From Emergomyces orientalis (Eukaryota; Ascomycota; Eurotiomycetes; Onygenales; Ajellomycetaceae), in NCBI GenBank assembly GCA_002110485.1, contig MOWL01000050.1, forward strand, positions 62,001-126,000: DNA of 64,000 bases, written 5' to 3'. Below the pieces are notes generated by a model. It was not told where the DNA came from and made no database searches. It saw only the letters and a program-made list of their open reading frames with translations. Positions 33,668 to 45,415 of this stretch are shown piece after piece. Positions within the stretch are counted from its first letter, which is position 1, and each line of letters opens with the position of its first letter. A program made the position numbers and the translations under genes.

Positions 33668-33965
33668 TCAGCCTGGAGCGCTGTAGGGAATTGCTCCGTC
33701 GGAATGCCGCCTCAAAGTTGAAGGAATAGCGCTAAGGAACTCAGTTGGACTCCTTCGTTTGGGCCAGGTTCCTGGATCCTCTCTCACACAGAATAATATC
33801 CTTGGCTGGTGGCTACGATCGCTCCGCGGTTGCCACATAGGCCGCCATACAACACGGTACTCCAGAATTGCTTTGCCCCCTCGCACGCGGATCCGGAAAT
33901 CCAGTACCTCTTCGACGAGCCACTCCTTCCGAGTCGAACTGATGTGGTCAGTCGGGAAACCCCGT
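33668..33965 (-). pseudogene. chromodomain-like relic
   Basis: On the minus strand the reading EVLDFRIRVR, then ILEYRVVW, then MWQPRSD resembles a chromodomain core (V..VLD.R.......EYRVVW....W.PR.DL). The upstream part (HISSTRKEWLVEEVL) matches 35,295-35,378 at nucleotide level. The frame lacks a proper start, and downstream residues show no further domain, so this is a fragment. Confidence 0.45.
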
Positions 33966-34468
33966 CGTGGGGTGCACCAGAAGAGGCTACTACCGATGGT
34001 AAGGGGAGGGATTGCAAATGACGCTTAACCAAAATTAAATAGAGACTGGCAGGACTTTTTCGTTAGAGGCTGCAGGGCTGGTTTACTTATACCTTCTACT
34101 TCCCCGACTCCTTCTCCAAAATCCATATTGCAGCTGTAACTCTTTTCTACCATTTTAATTTAGCACGAAACATTAGCCTCGGGAACATTGCTATTCATTA
34201 CACCTGCAGCCAATAAGTTTGAACACTTAATATCTAGAGGTGGCCGCAGCCCAAAGGTATTGTTGGTGTCTAGAAGCGTTTTATTGCACATTATGAGTAA
34301 ATGCCAGCACATAGTGAACTCCCACCGAGCAGTAACCATATGACCTATATCCAATGAGCACCACAAGGGAGTAGTTCGTTTCGATTCGAGTCCTACGCAG
34401 ATGACTCCGATAATCTGACTCCTGCCCTGCGTTCCCTGTCCTCATTTTCGACGTACCTTGCCGGACGG

Positions 34469-34756
34469 TCAGCAATCAAACCCACTGGATATAGAAATAA
34501 TGCATACCAGTACTGAAATGTTACGCGCTGCATCCCGATTTTCTTTCGCAGAGGCCTGTAGATCGGCATCATATCGTCCTTTACTCCTTGTTTCAATCGC
34601 CTCGAGTGTGGCGGACATTCCCTTAAGTATTTCCATCATTTCGAGCACCTGGCTATGGATCTCCATGACTTCGTCTTGCTGAGACGTATTGTCGCCGCCC
34701 TTGACGTCCGAGGAGATTGATGAAGGTCTTTTCGCGCCATGGTTGGCATTTGGCAT
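34469..34756 (-). CDS. small coiled-coil hypothetical protein
   Basis: The frame encodes 95 residues from an ATG at 34,756. A polar N-terminus is followed by a helix (EIHSQVLEMMEILKGMSATL, residues about 32-51) with hydrophobic heptads, then a basic stretch. A GTATGC donor-like site near the end suggests that the last 12 residues could be intron read-through and that a second exon lies downstream. No family was recognised. Confidence 0.4.
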   Translation of the reverse strand: MPNANHGAKRPSSISSDVKGGDNTSQQDEVMEIHSQVLEMMEILKGMSATLEAIETRSKGRYDADLQASAKENRDAARNISVLVCIISISSGFDC

Positions 34757-35039
34757 TGCGGTGAATGCTTTAAATTTTTATTGCAAGTGAGAAGAGCGAC
34801 AGGGTTTCTGTTGAGATGCGAATTTCCAGTCGATTTGCGGAGTATGATTTATTACGGTTTAAGAATATGAATATACATATCCAGAACCGGAGAGGCTTTT
34901 ATATCTTTTCGGAGCTAGACAAAATATACCAACGGAAATGGCGAAGAAAAACCAAAGTGAGAGGCAAAGAGAAGAGGGGGAAGCGCAAACAAAGGAACAC
35001 ACACAAAGAAAGGACCATACCATGGGCGTAGGCAAGATA

Positions 35040-35165
35040 GACCTTGGGCTGGAATGTGATAGGCGATGCCAATGGAGCTCGTGGGCCGGAATCAAATATG
35101 CTAAGCAAGCAAAGATCAAACAAAGGGAACCAAAGCAAACGAGACAACAAACAAGACAGGCAAAG
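35040..35165. repeat. inverted partner of 29,818-29,940
   Basis: The reverse complement of this segment shares CTTTGCCTG.CT.GTTTGTT, TTTGATCTT.., and GCCTATCACATTCCAG with 29,818-29,940. The similarity is interrupted by small indels. A shorter related piece (CTTTGCCTGTCTTGTTATTG) lies near 33,540 just after the FunK1 gene. This is probably one old dispersed repeat. Confidence 0.6.
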
Positions 35166-35204
35166 TACATAACAAAATCAGGGCCAAAATGGATATTTAA
35201 CATG

Positions 35205-35504
35205 TTACACAGATGAAGATTCTAACCAATCGACTTTACAATCTTGCGTCCACCGTCCCTGCGCGATCTCCTTTTCTGCTTGAATCCCAATGCCCCATCG
35301 CACGCGGATCCGGGAATCCAGCACCACTTCGATCAGCCACTCCTCCTGAGTCGCACTGATGTGGTCAGCCGGGATTAGACGTCCTCCGTGGATGTGGAGA
35401 GACCTCGTCGTGGGGCGCACGGGAAGAGTGTGGGGGGGGTTTGTGTATGTAGAGGGTACGTGCATAGCTGTAGCAGTCTCATCTCTTATCTCCCCTAATA
35501 CCAC
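35205..35504 (-). pseudogene. chromodomain-like fragment, second copy
   Basis: The frame encodes 99 residues. The central part (HISATQEEWLIEVVLDSRIR) is colinear with the relic at 33,881-33,965, and the 80-bp DNA segments are clearly homologous. The motif is the first strand of a chromodomain, but the EYRVVW....W.PR part is missing here. A complete function is unlikely. Confidence 0.4.
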
Positions 35505-35591
35505 CTACTGTGCTGGCCCCTGGGCATCAAGATGTCCTTTCAAGCCCTTCACTGACGCCTGTAGCTGTAACAGCTGTTGGGGTAGTCTCGC

Positions 35592-37346
35592 TCAGCGGCA
35601 TCCACGTTTTCTCGGCCTCGACTTCGACTTCAACTTCGACTTCCGAGTTGGCGGCGGGGTGCAGTCCTTCAGCTTGGTGGAGTACCGCACCTGCAGAGTC
35701 GCCTTGGATCTGCCCGGGAAGCACTTGGCGATCTCATCCCATGGCTCGCCCTCCTCCTTGAGTTCCTTCAGCAGCGCGTCGTCCTCCGAGGTAAACGGCA
35801 CACGCTTACCGGCCGCGACAGACGGCCGCCCTTCTCGACCAGGACTCGACAGACCGTTAGCATTCGCCGACAGGAACCGGCTAGCCTCCTCGTGGCAGAA
35901 TGTTATAGTGTAGCACACTCTGGACCCGGTGAGGTAGCTTGAAAGAAAGCCGGAGACCGGTATGTCGTCGCCCGAGCGGTTTGTCACCGCATCATCTAGT
36001 GAGACAGCGGGCACACTGGGGGAATCCCTGGCCGGGTTTTTACCGTGCTTCTTCGTCGGATTCCGTTTCCGTGGCTTATTGTTTATCACAGCAGTCGGGG
36101 AGGGATCTCCTGTGCAAGCGGCGGAAGTGACAGCGGACCCGGAGGACCGCCGCGTCCAGAGTTTCTGCCGCTTGCACGGCCGCCTAGTGACGTGGTCATC
36201 ATCATCACTTTCCTGATACGCCTCGTCATCGTCGTCGTCGTCGCCGCTTCTGCAGTCGCTGGAGTTAATGAGGTCACTGTTGTCGCTGGGGTCGCTCCTG
36301 TCGCCTCGGCCCTCCCTCTCCTGGGGAGGGTCTGGCGGGGAAGGAATCTCGACTCGAATATCCGTGCGTCGCACGCGTCGCCGCCCCATCGGTCGACGCT
36401 CTTCCCCATCGCGCTTTCCGGGGTTGGAGGGAGTTCCAGGCTCCGATTTGGCACCCGCGCTGGAAGATGTACCCACAATCCCTCCGCCCGTTGCACCGGT
36501 GCGCACATCAAGACCAATAGTCCTCCTGGATTCGGCATCGTTCGGAGAATTCTCTCCATCGCTCTCCAAGTCCACGAGGATCGGTAGCTCTGCTGAAGGC
36601 AGTCAGAAGGCAGAGCTCCAGAGACAAGTGGAAAAAAAAGATGCGGGAGTTGACTTACCCTGGCAGCCTTCTGACCTTGGTAACTTCGCGAAGCTGTGCG
36701 GGTGTTGGACAGAGAAACCCGCCAAGCCAGGCGGAGGACACGAGGCTTTCGGTTCAGACTCTTCCAGCGCGGGATCGCTCTCGGGGAGAGGAGAGGTGAT
36801 TTTCTGAGGTGATGATCGATCGATCTTCTGTGAAGGTCTATCGCTTGAGGCTTCCCGGCGGGGCTTGGCGTCTGGTGCGGTTGAGCCTAGGGAAAAAAAC
36901 ACATTGCATCTTCGATCAGCAGATTACCCAGAAGATCTTCACTCGAGGGAAGGGCGCCTACCTTGGATCACGCCGGCGACACGGGCGCTAGATGGCTCAA
37001 CAACATCCTGGTTGATGGAATAATTGGGACTGCTCATGTCAACCACCTCCACGTCCTTCAAACGCTCCAGCTCAGCGTCGAACTCGTTCAGCGGAGCGTT
37101 CGATGCTCCAACCCCGATCTGGCTGTCAAGTCCATCGCGGGCATCTTTACAGAAGGGAAGAGGGGGTTTGGGAAGTGGGTGGGTAAACGGTGGTTCAGGG
37201 ATGATGGATTGTGCTGAGGGCATAGGGGTGGGCTGGGGAAGATGGTGGTCGCGAATAGAGGGTTTGGTGGGGAGAGGCATGTGGGGCTTGGGGGAAATGG
37301 GGGGAAGTGGACAGTAGGGGATGATAAAGTTCATATCCACGGCCAT
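35592..37346 (-). CDS. Myb/SANT-domain nuclear protein, three exons
   Basis: Exons 37,346-36,962, 36,886-36,659 and 36,589-35,592 join in frame through introns of 75 and 69 bp (GTAGGC..CCTAG, GTAAGT..CAGCAG), giving 536 residues. The first 330 residues are Pro/Ser- and Asp/Glu-rich and probably disordered, with several basic patches (GRRRVRRTD, RPCKRQKLW, KPRKRNPTKKHGK). Near residues 465-510 there is one Myb/SANT repeat: PFTSEDDALLKELKEEG, then WDEIAKCFPGRSKATLQVRY. The C-terminus is Lys/Arg-rich. It is expected to bind DNA or chromatin in the nucleus. Single-repeat proteins of this layout are common in ascomycetes but of unknown target. The start is the first ATG of exon 1. Confidence 0.82.
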
Positions 37347-39203
37347 GCTTATAGGGAAGGGAAATTGTAGCTGGCGAGGGTTAAATTCTAAAGTGCATAT
37401 TGTTCATTCTCTCACGTCCAAACAGATCGGGAAAGCAGGTCCCTTATATAGACTCTAAGTACATTTCTCCTCGTCAGCGAAGGGCTAAAGAATCCAGTTC
37501 CAGCCATCCCAGCTACAAGCAAGCCGCATCGCGCCGCGCTCGCACAGCAAGGACGAATCGGCGACACCGAAGAAACCAAGTGGCTCTCCATTTTCTTCTC
37601 TCATCACCTGCCCCCGCTCGAGCGAGCGGAACCATTCTTACCCTTGAAAAAAAAAGTAGATTAAAAAGTAAAGTAGCTCGCTCATCAATGGTTCCCCGAT
37701 GTGATTCTGCGCTATACATACTTCCGTCACAGCCACGTCAGCTGGGCAGTGATGCCTCGCCACGGATCGAGTAACCCTCCTAATACAGTTATCGCCCCCG
37801 CGGCAAGGCAGACCACATGATTCCGTTTCCATTTAGCGAGTCTTGCATGCGGCTTATATACGGGAAATTCGAATCCGCCTCCGGAGAAACCGACAGAGGG
37901 AGCGCGGTCTGCACAAGATCCGGTCTTCATCCCTGCATCCCCCCCTCTTCCCATGTTGCATGCATCGACCAGGAGCGGCTGAGTCGTGCAGGAATTTCGA
38001 AATCCGACTATCGGATAGGAGGCTGCTGTTTCAGAAATTACCCCTCTCCTCTTCCTCTTGTGGATTCGCCAGGTCTCTCCGGAGATGCCGGAGATGCGAA
38101 GCATCACAATCCCCTGGGTGTGGGCCAAACGAGCATCACACCATCGCCGGGCCTGGAACAATGGAAGCGGACGGGGGGAAGGAGGCGCAGCTCCATGTCG
38201 CCGCGAAGATAGCTGCGGCCAGGAGCGACCCCCCTTACGTTGAAAAGCCCCCGCAATCGTCCCTCTCCGATTCGCCGAGTTGGTGGGATGGTCGTGGCAC
38301 GGTGCGGTCCAGAACGGGGGAGGTTGCCACATGAAGGAAAACCGGCCGAGGTGCATACGCACTGAGTGCCATGTAGACGGGCCAGATGTTCACTTCCTGC
38401 GTCCGTAGGGTGAGGGATTTTCGCCATTGGCCGCGGGCCTGAGCGAAGGGTGGAAAGCATGGCGATTCCTTCCACGCCGAGCATCCCATCACGAGCTGCG
38501 GTTCGAGCACAGGGAGAAAACACGTCGCAGAAGTGGGGTCGGGGGACGTCGTTCTCAGGCAGGTAATTTCCGGTACGGAGGCGCAGCTCGTCTAATCCTC
38601 CTGTAGTCGAAAGATGGAAAGAGAAACCACGCAGTACGCAGGACTGTCGAGGAGAGGGGGGTCTCAAAGAGACCTCTCCCCAGTGATTTTCGCGAGAACG
38701 TACAAGAGACGAAACAGATAGTAAAACCGATCTCACAGCGCCGGGTGCTTGCCTGCTAGCCTACCAGAACTATCAGCCAAAAAGAATCAGCACGGCACGT
38801 AACGGAAGAGCCTGCGGGCCCAGGCCCAGGCTCAGGCGCAGGAGCGAAATGAAGCGAGGGCATCGCTAGCGAGCCAATGAGCGGAGTGGGAAGGTAGAAG
38901 GGGTGCGAGGTGGCGCCATTAGGACAGGGGAACGGAAGGGCAGGGGAGAGGAAGTTGAGAAGTGAAGAGGAAGAGGGAGGGCGTGGAAGAAAGAGGGAGT
39001 CGGACGAGGTTTATATAGTCGTCCAGACAGGTCCGACGACCGCGATGTCACCGCCCACCGACGCAGCGATAAGGGAGGCTAAACCCGGAACGCACGACGC
39101 TAAACCCGAACGGGGGACGCCTGGCCGGACCGGGAGGGCGCCAGGCCGCAACGGGGCAAGCGGGGTTGCAGGGCCCGAAGCGGCCGGGTCGACGCAAACC
39201 GAC
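37347..39203. other. GC-rich stretch without a supported gene
   Basis: Several overlapping open frames occur on both strands because the DNA is GC-rich. None shows a domain or a clear start. A strong hairpin lies at about 38,650-38,683: the arms GGGGTCTC and GAGACC with AAA between, extended by GAGAGG and TCTCCCC. The frame that begins at 38,910 runs into the LINE at 39,204 by chance and is not a host gene fusion I can support. Confidence 0.45.
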
Positions 39204-40430
39204 ATTATACTTGAAAAAATCTCTGATATAGAACTTATAAAAAAAAGAAAAAAAGAGCAACTGCAACAGGAAATGAATGATATTGAAAATCTTCAGAAAG
39301 TAGCTGAAATTCTGAAGAATCAATGCATTCAAGAGCAAGATGATAAAGTAGTAAATCTACTACTTATTCAAGCAAAACAGATAAATGAAATTCTAAAATA
39401 CAAACTGAGAATTTCTAAAGAATTAAAAATTATCATTAGTAATATAATTACTATTGATAATGTAAATTCTTCAAACTCTGTAAATAACATCACTTTCAAT
39501 CTTTCTTCCACTACTGATTCAGTGGAAAATAATTCAAAAGTGGAAAAAACCTATGCTCAAGCTCTGAAAAAAGACTTATTATCTAATAATATGCAATAAG
39601 CAGTACAATCAGATGAATCTGATTTCATTTTGATTGAAAAAAATGAAAAAAAGAATCTACATACAAGAAAAATACAAGAAATGAAAAAAAACAGACTTAT
39701 TCTAAAACTTTCTAATAGAGAAATCTTAGAATTAAATAGTCTCTTAAACTCAAATCTGATTTTTCAAATCAGAAATGAAATAAATCAGGCATTTCAAGAA
39801 CAACTCATGACTGAAAAAAATCAAATAAAAACTGTTATTTCTTCTATTGAAAAATTCTTTTTTGGAAACTCTTTAGTTCTGACTACAACATCAGAATACA
39901 ATGCAAGCTTTTTACTGGAAAATTCTTCAATCTGGAAATCTATTCTAGAAAATCTTTTGAAAACAGAGATTTATTTAGAAAAAGATGAAAGATGAGAAAA
40001 GTTTGTTCTTCATGATATTTCAGTTAGTATCTTTGATTTTGAAGAGAGAATGATGCTTCTTCAAAATGAACTGAAAGACTTTAATTCTCTCAAATTAAAA
40101 AAGCTTTCAATCTGGTTAAATAATGAGGAATACAGACAAAACAAAGAAAAAGCTTCAGTTTTAATCATAACTGATAATTTGAAAGAATCAAATATCTCAC
40201 ATGTCACAATTGCAGGACAAAAAATGAAAGTGTTCAAATTCATAGATTCTAGACAGAAAATGAAAGAACAAACACAATGTTCAAACTGTCAGAAATATGA
40301 ACATTTTGCTAACTACTGTATAAGAAAAACAAAATGTCAATTATGTGCTGAAAATCACAAAACAATGAAGCATTCATGTGATATTTGTGAGAAAAAAGAA
40401 GTGGAATGTGCACACACTAAAATAAAATGT
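39204..40430 (+). pseudogene. LINE copy A ORF1, first part
   Basis: The frame aligns throughout with ORF1 of copy B (43,820-45,382), starting near ISDIELIKKRKKE. It passes one TAA (39,597) and one TGA (39,993) where copy B has Trp (EKDEKWGKF). Zinc knuckles CSNCQKYEHFANYC and CQLCAENHKTMKHSC are present near 40,278 and 40,338. ORF1 proteins of this LINE group bind the element RNA. The frame resumes at 49,767 after the nested insertions, with 48 bp of the original gene now inverted at 42,039-42,086. That 48-bp stretch also carries a small deletion that shifts the frame. Confidence 0.85.
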
Positions 40431-42026
40431 TATTATTATTATTATTCTTCAATTATAGATATATATGCAGTCAGAGACTATGATATCTACCTGAGACTCA
40501 AAGAGTCTCAGGATTTTTCTAACTTTAACACTAATTACTATACATTTTTTCTTCAAACAAATAGCACTTGCAATACTTGAATTCCAGCCCAGAATAGTCA
40601 GCAAATTGATTTTTCTTTTTTTTATTTATTTATTTATAAATATCTTTGAAGATTATTTATATTCTCTTTTTTTCATATAATTTTCAAGTGATTACAAAGA
40701 AAATAAATTAATGATAGACAAAATAACTCATGACATGAATACAAAGGAAATAAAAGACAGACTCTAACACAAAAGAAATAGTGAGATATTATATAATATC
40801 TAGCAGTTTTTATAAAGAATATTTCAGATTCTCATTCATTTATATTTTCATCTTTGAAATAGAATTGATTTCTAGTAGCTATTTGAGTTTCATTGAGAAA
40901 ATCAATTAAATATTGACTGCCTATTTCAGTTGAAAATAGTAGTTTCATATTCATTTCTCTCAGCTTATATTTATATCTCAGTTCAGCTCTAAGTTCTTGA
41001 TTTAATGAGCAATTCATTAAGATATGTTCTGGGTCTTCAAGAGAGTCACAATATTCACAATTTTCACTTTCAATATCAGATATTCTTTTCAAATAAGATT
41101 TGAAATAGCCATGACCTAGTTTCAATTGAATGATTGAGGAGAAAAGCTTCTTCTTGCACTTAATAGAGCATGATTTCCATTTAGGTTTAGTTTCAAATCT
41201 AAGATAGTGAGGACTTTTTCTTTGTTTTTTCCATATTTTATGCCATTTTTCTAAGCAATTCTCTTTTATCTTTCTTTTAATAAAAGACCATGAAACTATT
41301 TTTGAACTTGCAATATTTAGTTCTGTTCCTTTCTTTGCTGCTTCATCAGCAAGCTCATTTCCATGTATATTTATATGAGCAGGAACCCAGCTCAGATATA
41401 TCTTTGTCTTATATTTTAATTGAATTCTTTTGCATATCTTTAGAATTACTTCTATATTCATTTGACCATTATGAATTTCATTTTTTTGAATTCTTTTCAA
41501 AGCTGCTTGACTATCTGAAAAAATCCATGCTTCTTTCATATCTTTTCTTTTTGAAGCTTTTATTTCTATCAGTTTAAAAGCTTTCATAATAGCATATAAT
41601 TCAGCATCAAATACTTCACATTCATTTCCAATATTCCATGAATCTGATGTATATTTGTAATTATCTTCTGTATATGCTATTCCAGCTCCTAGGCCTTTAT
41701 TTTCATTCATTGAACCATCTGAATAGATTAGAATTGACTTTTTAAAATCAATTTTCTCTATTATTCTTCTATGATTCTCAGCTTCTTCTGGTTTTGATAA
41801 TGCGCTTATTTCAATTGAAATCATTGAGCCTAGTTTTTCTTTCCATGGATATAGCTTTTTGTGTTCAATCTTTTCAATATTTAATGAGGAGAACTCATTT
41901 TTAATCATTGAGCATACTCTATATAGTTGAGAAGGGATTTTTTTTCTATTTCTCTCATTTTCTTGATTTTCTTGACTTTCATTCCAATCTAGATATCTAT
42001 TCCAATCTAAGTCATTTCCAGATTGA
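40431..42026 (-). mobile_element. inverted 3' arm of a LINE (same as 48,169-49,766)
   Basis: About 1.6 kb, in reverse orientation, is identical or nearly so to the 3' end of copy B, down to the (TAA)n tail, which here appears as (ATT)n at 40,431-40,446. The minus-strand frame 40,832-42,026 encodes the RNase H domain and the C-terminal Cys/His motif (CEYCDSLEDPEHILMNC) and is identical in protein to copy B residues from QSGNDLDWN onward. It is one arm of a long inverted repeat and not a separate gene. Confidence 0.93.
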
Positions 42027-42099
42027 TCTTCTTTTTTGAAGCAAAGACACATTTGAGCTAGAAACATGTTTTTCTTTACAGTTTGCACATTTTATTTTA
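42027..42099 (-). other. inverted target-site segment of LINE copy A
   Basis: Read on the minus strand these 73 bp encode KCANCKEKH, the missing ORF1 segment of copy A. The two ends repeat the flanks of the nested block: CAAAAAAGAAGA also occurs at 49,767-49,778, and TAAAATAAAATGT also at 40,418-40,430. They are the target duplications of two separate LINE insertions. Confidence 0.88.
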
Positions 42100-42536
42100 T
42101 TATATATCTAATTCTGATATTCTAGTTGGAGATATTATAGATACAAGAAATCAATTTGACAGTATTCAATTGATAAATATTTATAATGAAAAATCACTGA
42201 AGGTAAATGATAATTCATGGACAGTTGACAGAGAACTGCTGAATTTAAGTCCAGAAAAAAATGCTATTATATGTGGTGATTTCAATGCACATCATATATG
42301 GTGGAATTCTGAATGTGATTATTCAATAAGATCAGAGAAAATAGTAGAGTGGGCTCTACAACATGAATTAGATATTATAAATGAAATTGATAGACAGACC
42401 TTCTTTAGAAACAACTTAATGAAGAAATCAATCATAGACTTAATCTTTCTATCAAAAAATTTGATTGAAAACAAGATATATAATTAATTTATTAATTCAG
42501 AAGAAACATCAGAATCTGCTCATGAAGTTATTCAAA
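42100..42536 (+). pseudogene. LINE copy C fragment (ORF2 endonuclease part)
   Basis: About 437 bp match copy B 45,714-46,151, including GDFNAHH, with about seven differences that are nearly all G-to-A or C-to-T relative to copy B. One changes a TGG Trp to TAA. The fragment ends abruptly at GTTATTCAA, where copy B's presumed 5' UTR begins. It is either a truncated element into which copy B inserted, or the 5' part of a chimeric insertion. Confidence 0.75.
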
Positions 42537-43819
42537 AAACGCTTTCCCCCGAACCAGCCCAATTCTTCGAATTAGAAGACGAAAAGACATCCATTTGAAA
42601 GCTCTTGTTTAAGAAAGCAATTTATTCACTTTTTATTAAAATTGAGCGCGAGTTGGTGAAGCTATTGAGGAAAACGTGTTTGCAACCCCTAAGGGGAAAG
42701 AAAATCACACTTCATCACATAACATCATCAGTTTCGGCCCAATTTACATAGAATTTTGATAGAAGCTAGAACAAACCAGATATTACAACTGTCTCAATTT
42801 TGAATTCATTCCGACCATCTCTTTCTGAACAATTCATTGTCAAAACCTGCGTGAAAACTCTGATTGATTTTCATGTTCCTTTGCACCAGTGCCAAGTCTT
42901 TTCCCTGTACCGCCCTACCTCGCCCGGCAGAAAAGTGACAAAAAAATACCTCAGCACAGATCACACGTGACCTACCCTTCAATCAGAAATTCCCCGGAAC
43001 CTACCCTCTCTACAAAACGGAACGAGAAAAAGTGGAAATATCAGTGTTTAAAAAAATAGCTTGGTCCCTGCAAGTAATATATATACATACTTGTATATAT
43101 ATATATTATTATATAAGAAAATAGTACAGATTTAGTCTGTTGATTCTTCATTTGCATACTCATCTGTGTGACTTAATAAATTACATTTATTAAGAGCTAT
43201 CTAGTAAAATATATGAGATTAATTTGAATACAAAAGGAAATCTATTCAGTATTAATTCATATTGATATTTCAGGAATACAATCTTGATTTGAGGTGGGGC
43301 CTATTTCAAGCAGAAATTTTGAGAAGCTTTTTAAATTGAAAAAGACAAAATTTGCAAGAGTTAGAGTGTTTTTCTTGATTTAGCTCTGAGTAAATAAATC
43401 AAGAAAATTCTACACAAATTCATATTTCTTTACTTCAGTGACTGATTCAGTTTTTGAAAATAATCTCAATTTTGAGCTGCATACTTGATATGTGGGGAGA
43501 AGTTTAGAATATTGAATATTTCTGAATAGTTTTTATCAATTTCTCTGCAAAAAATTGATTTATTTTGTCAGTTTTTCTTTCAAAAACTGTCATTTCAATT
43601 GAATAATTTATTATTCATTGAAATCAATTCTTTTCTCTTCATTTTGTAGCACAAGAAAGAAGTCTGTGAAGATTTAATTGATTTATCTTTAAAAATCAAT
43701 ATTAGTTTATTAGATTCTCTTGAAAAATCTAATCTAGATACTATTTCTAGTAGAAAAAATAGCAAAAATCTGAGAATACTATTTAATTTGACTAATTATC
43801 TAATATACTCAAAGAAATC

Positions 43820-45382
43820 ATGAATAACTCACCTCAATCTGTGAACATGATGACTCCATGCAAAAATAGAAATAATTTCATAGAAACTGTTTCTGAAATT
43901 GAGATTTTGAAGAAAAGAAAAAAAGAAGAAATAGACAGACACAAAGTAGATGAAGTGAAAAATCTACAAAAAATAGCTGATGAGCTATATAAACAGTGCA
44001 TGTATGAAGAAAATGAAGAAATTCTTCTTATTCTGCATTCACAAGCAAGACAACTGAATGAAATTATTAAGTTTAAACTTAATATTTCTTCAAATCTGAA
44101 GATAGTTTTGAAAAAAACTGAAAAATCTGTATCTCAAAAAATCTCTTCTGAATCTCTTTCAAAAGAAAACACTGAAAATGAGACAAAAACCTACGCTCAA
44201 GCTCTCAATAGCTCACAAAATATTGAAAAAGAAAAACAGCTGAAAAAAGCAGAAAAAATTTTCTCATTAGTTGAGAAAAAAGAACAAAGAAAAGCTCAAA
44301 AAGAGATTAAATTTCTTGAATCAAAAAAACAGAGACTGATTTTAAAAGTTAGTGATAGAGCTATCTTTGAAAAATCTATTCTAAATGATTCTAAGTTCAT
44401 TTTTGAACTTAGAAACAAAATCAATCAAAACTTTCATTTTGAAACTCAAAATGAAGAATTCAAGCCAGTTATCTCATCAATTGAAACCTCTTTTCTGGGA
44501 AATTCAATTGTAATTACTGCTATGCCAGATTTCAGCTCTGAATATCTAATTCAAAATGAAAACTGCTGGAAAGAGATAGTTCAAAAAGCTCTCTCTATTG
44601 AAGTTTCATGTGAAAAAGATGAGAAATGGGGAAAATTTGTATTACATGATATTCCAGTTGAAATCTTTGATCATGAAGAAGGCATGATAAATTTGAAAGA
44701 AGAAATTGAAATATATAATTCAATTTCTTTGAAAAAAACCCCAATTTGGCTCAATTCTTATGAGCAAAGACAAAGAAATCAAAATGCTTCAGTTTTAATT
44801 ACTACAAATACAATAGAACAGTCAAAACGACAGTATATTGTAATTGCAGGATTGAAAATGAAAGTATTTGAATTCAAAGATTCAAGAGAGAATATTAAAT
44901 CTCAAATTCAATGCTCAAACTGTCAGAAACATGGACACTTTGCAAATACTTGTAAAAGAAATTCTAAATGTCAGTTTTGTGCTTTAGATCACAAAACAAA
45001 TGAACATTCTTGCAACACATGTAGAAAAATAGGTGAAATCTGCAATCACACTGAAATCAAATGCAGTAATTGCTATGAAAAGCACACATCTATTTCAAAA
45101 GATTGTATTTTCATTTTAAAGAAAAAGTCTTTCAATAAAGATGTGAAATGGAGAAAAGAAACTCAAAATACAGAGAAAATAGATAAAACTACAAAAAGAA
45201 GAAATTCTCAAATGTCTATTTCTTCTGAGTCAAATTCTTTTTCAAAAAATAGACAGATCTTAAACCCTGTTACACCTATAAAAATGAGAAAAGATAAAGA
45301 AAATCTCATTTCTATGAAAGCAGTAGAAGTTCCAGCTCTGAATACAGATAATAGATATAATCTATTACCTGATTCAGAATAA
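43820..45382 (+). CDS. LINE ORF1 protein (RNA-binding, zinc knuckles)
   Basis: The frame encodes 520 residues. The N-terminal 140 residues are charged and helical (KKRKKEEIDRHK), the middle is an AT-codon-rich Lys/Glu region, and the C-terminal part carries Cys/His knuckles CSNCQKHGHFANTC near 365, CQFCALDHKTNEHSC near 384 and CNTCRKIGEICNHTEIKC near 398. Such proteins coat the element RNA and carry it to the target. A Lys/Ser-rich tail ends at PDSE. ORF2 follows after 33 bp, as in copy A (36 bp), so the spacing is conserved and downstream reinitiation of translation is plausible. Confidence 0.9.
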   Translation: MNNSPQSVNMMTPCKNRNNFIETVSEIEILKKRKKEEIDRHKVDEVKNLQKIADELYKQCMYEENEEILLILHSQARQLNEIIKFKLNISSNLKIVLKKTEKSVSQKISSESLSKENTENETKTYAQALNSSQNIEKEKQLKKAEKIFSLVEKKEQRKAQKEIKFLESKKQRLILKVSDRAIFEKSILNDSKFIFELRNKINQNFHFETQNEEFKPVISSIETSFLGNSIVITAMPDFSSEYLIQNENCWKEIVQKALSIEVSCEKDEKWGKFVLHDIPVEIFDHEEGMINLKEEIEIYNSISLKKTPIWLNSYEQRQRNQNASVLITTNTIEQSKRQYIVIAGLKMKVFEFKDSRENIKSQIQCSNCQKHGHFANTCKRNSKCQFCALDHKTNEHSCNTCRKIGEICNHTEIKCSNCYEKHTSISKDCIFILKKKSFNKDVKWRKETQNTEKIDKTTKRRNSQMSISSESNSFSKNRQILNPVTPIKMRKDKENLISMKAVEVPALNTDNRYNLLPDSE

Positions 45383-45415
45383 AAGAAACACAGCTTCAAT
45401 TTATTCCTTTTGTAC

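Noticed and set aside
37727..38362. A 211-residue minus-strand gene in GC-rich DNA
   Set aside because: All six frames are unusually open because of composition; no domain, start context or splice structure supports it.
38910..39599. A host protein fused in frame to LINE ORF1
   Set aside because: The GC-rich upstream part has no domain or convincing start and the joint coincides with the LINE's abrupt 5' truncation; the open frame is probably chance.
40832..42088. A 418-residue minus-strand open frame as an independent gene
   Set aside because: Its sequence is the inverted 3' arm of the LINE; the first 20 or so residues come from the inverted target segment.
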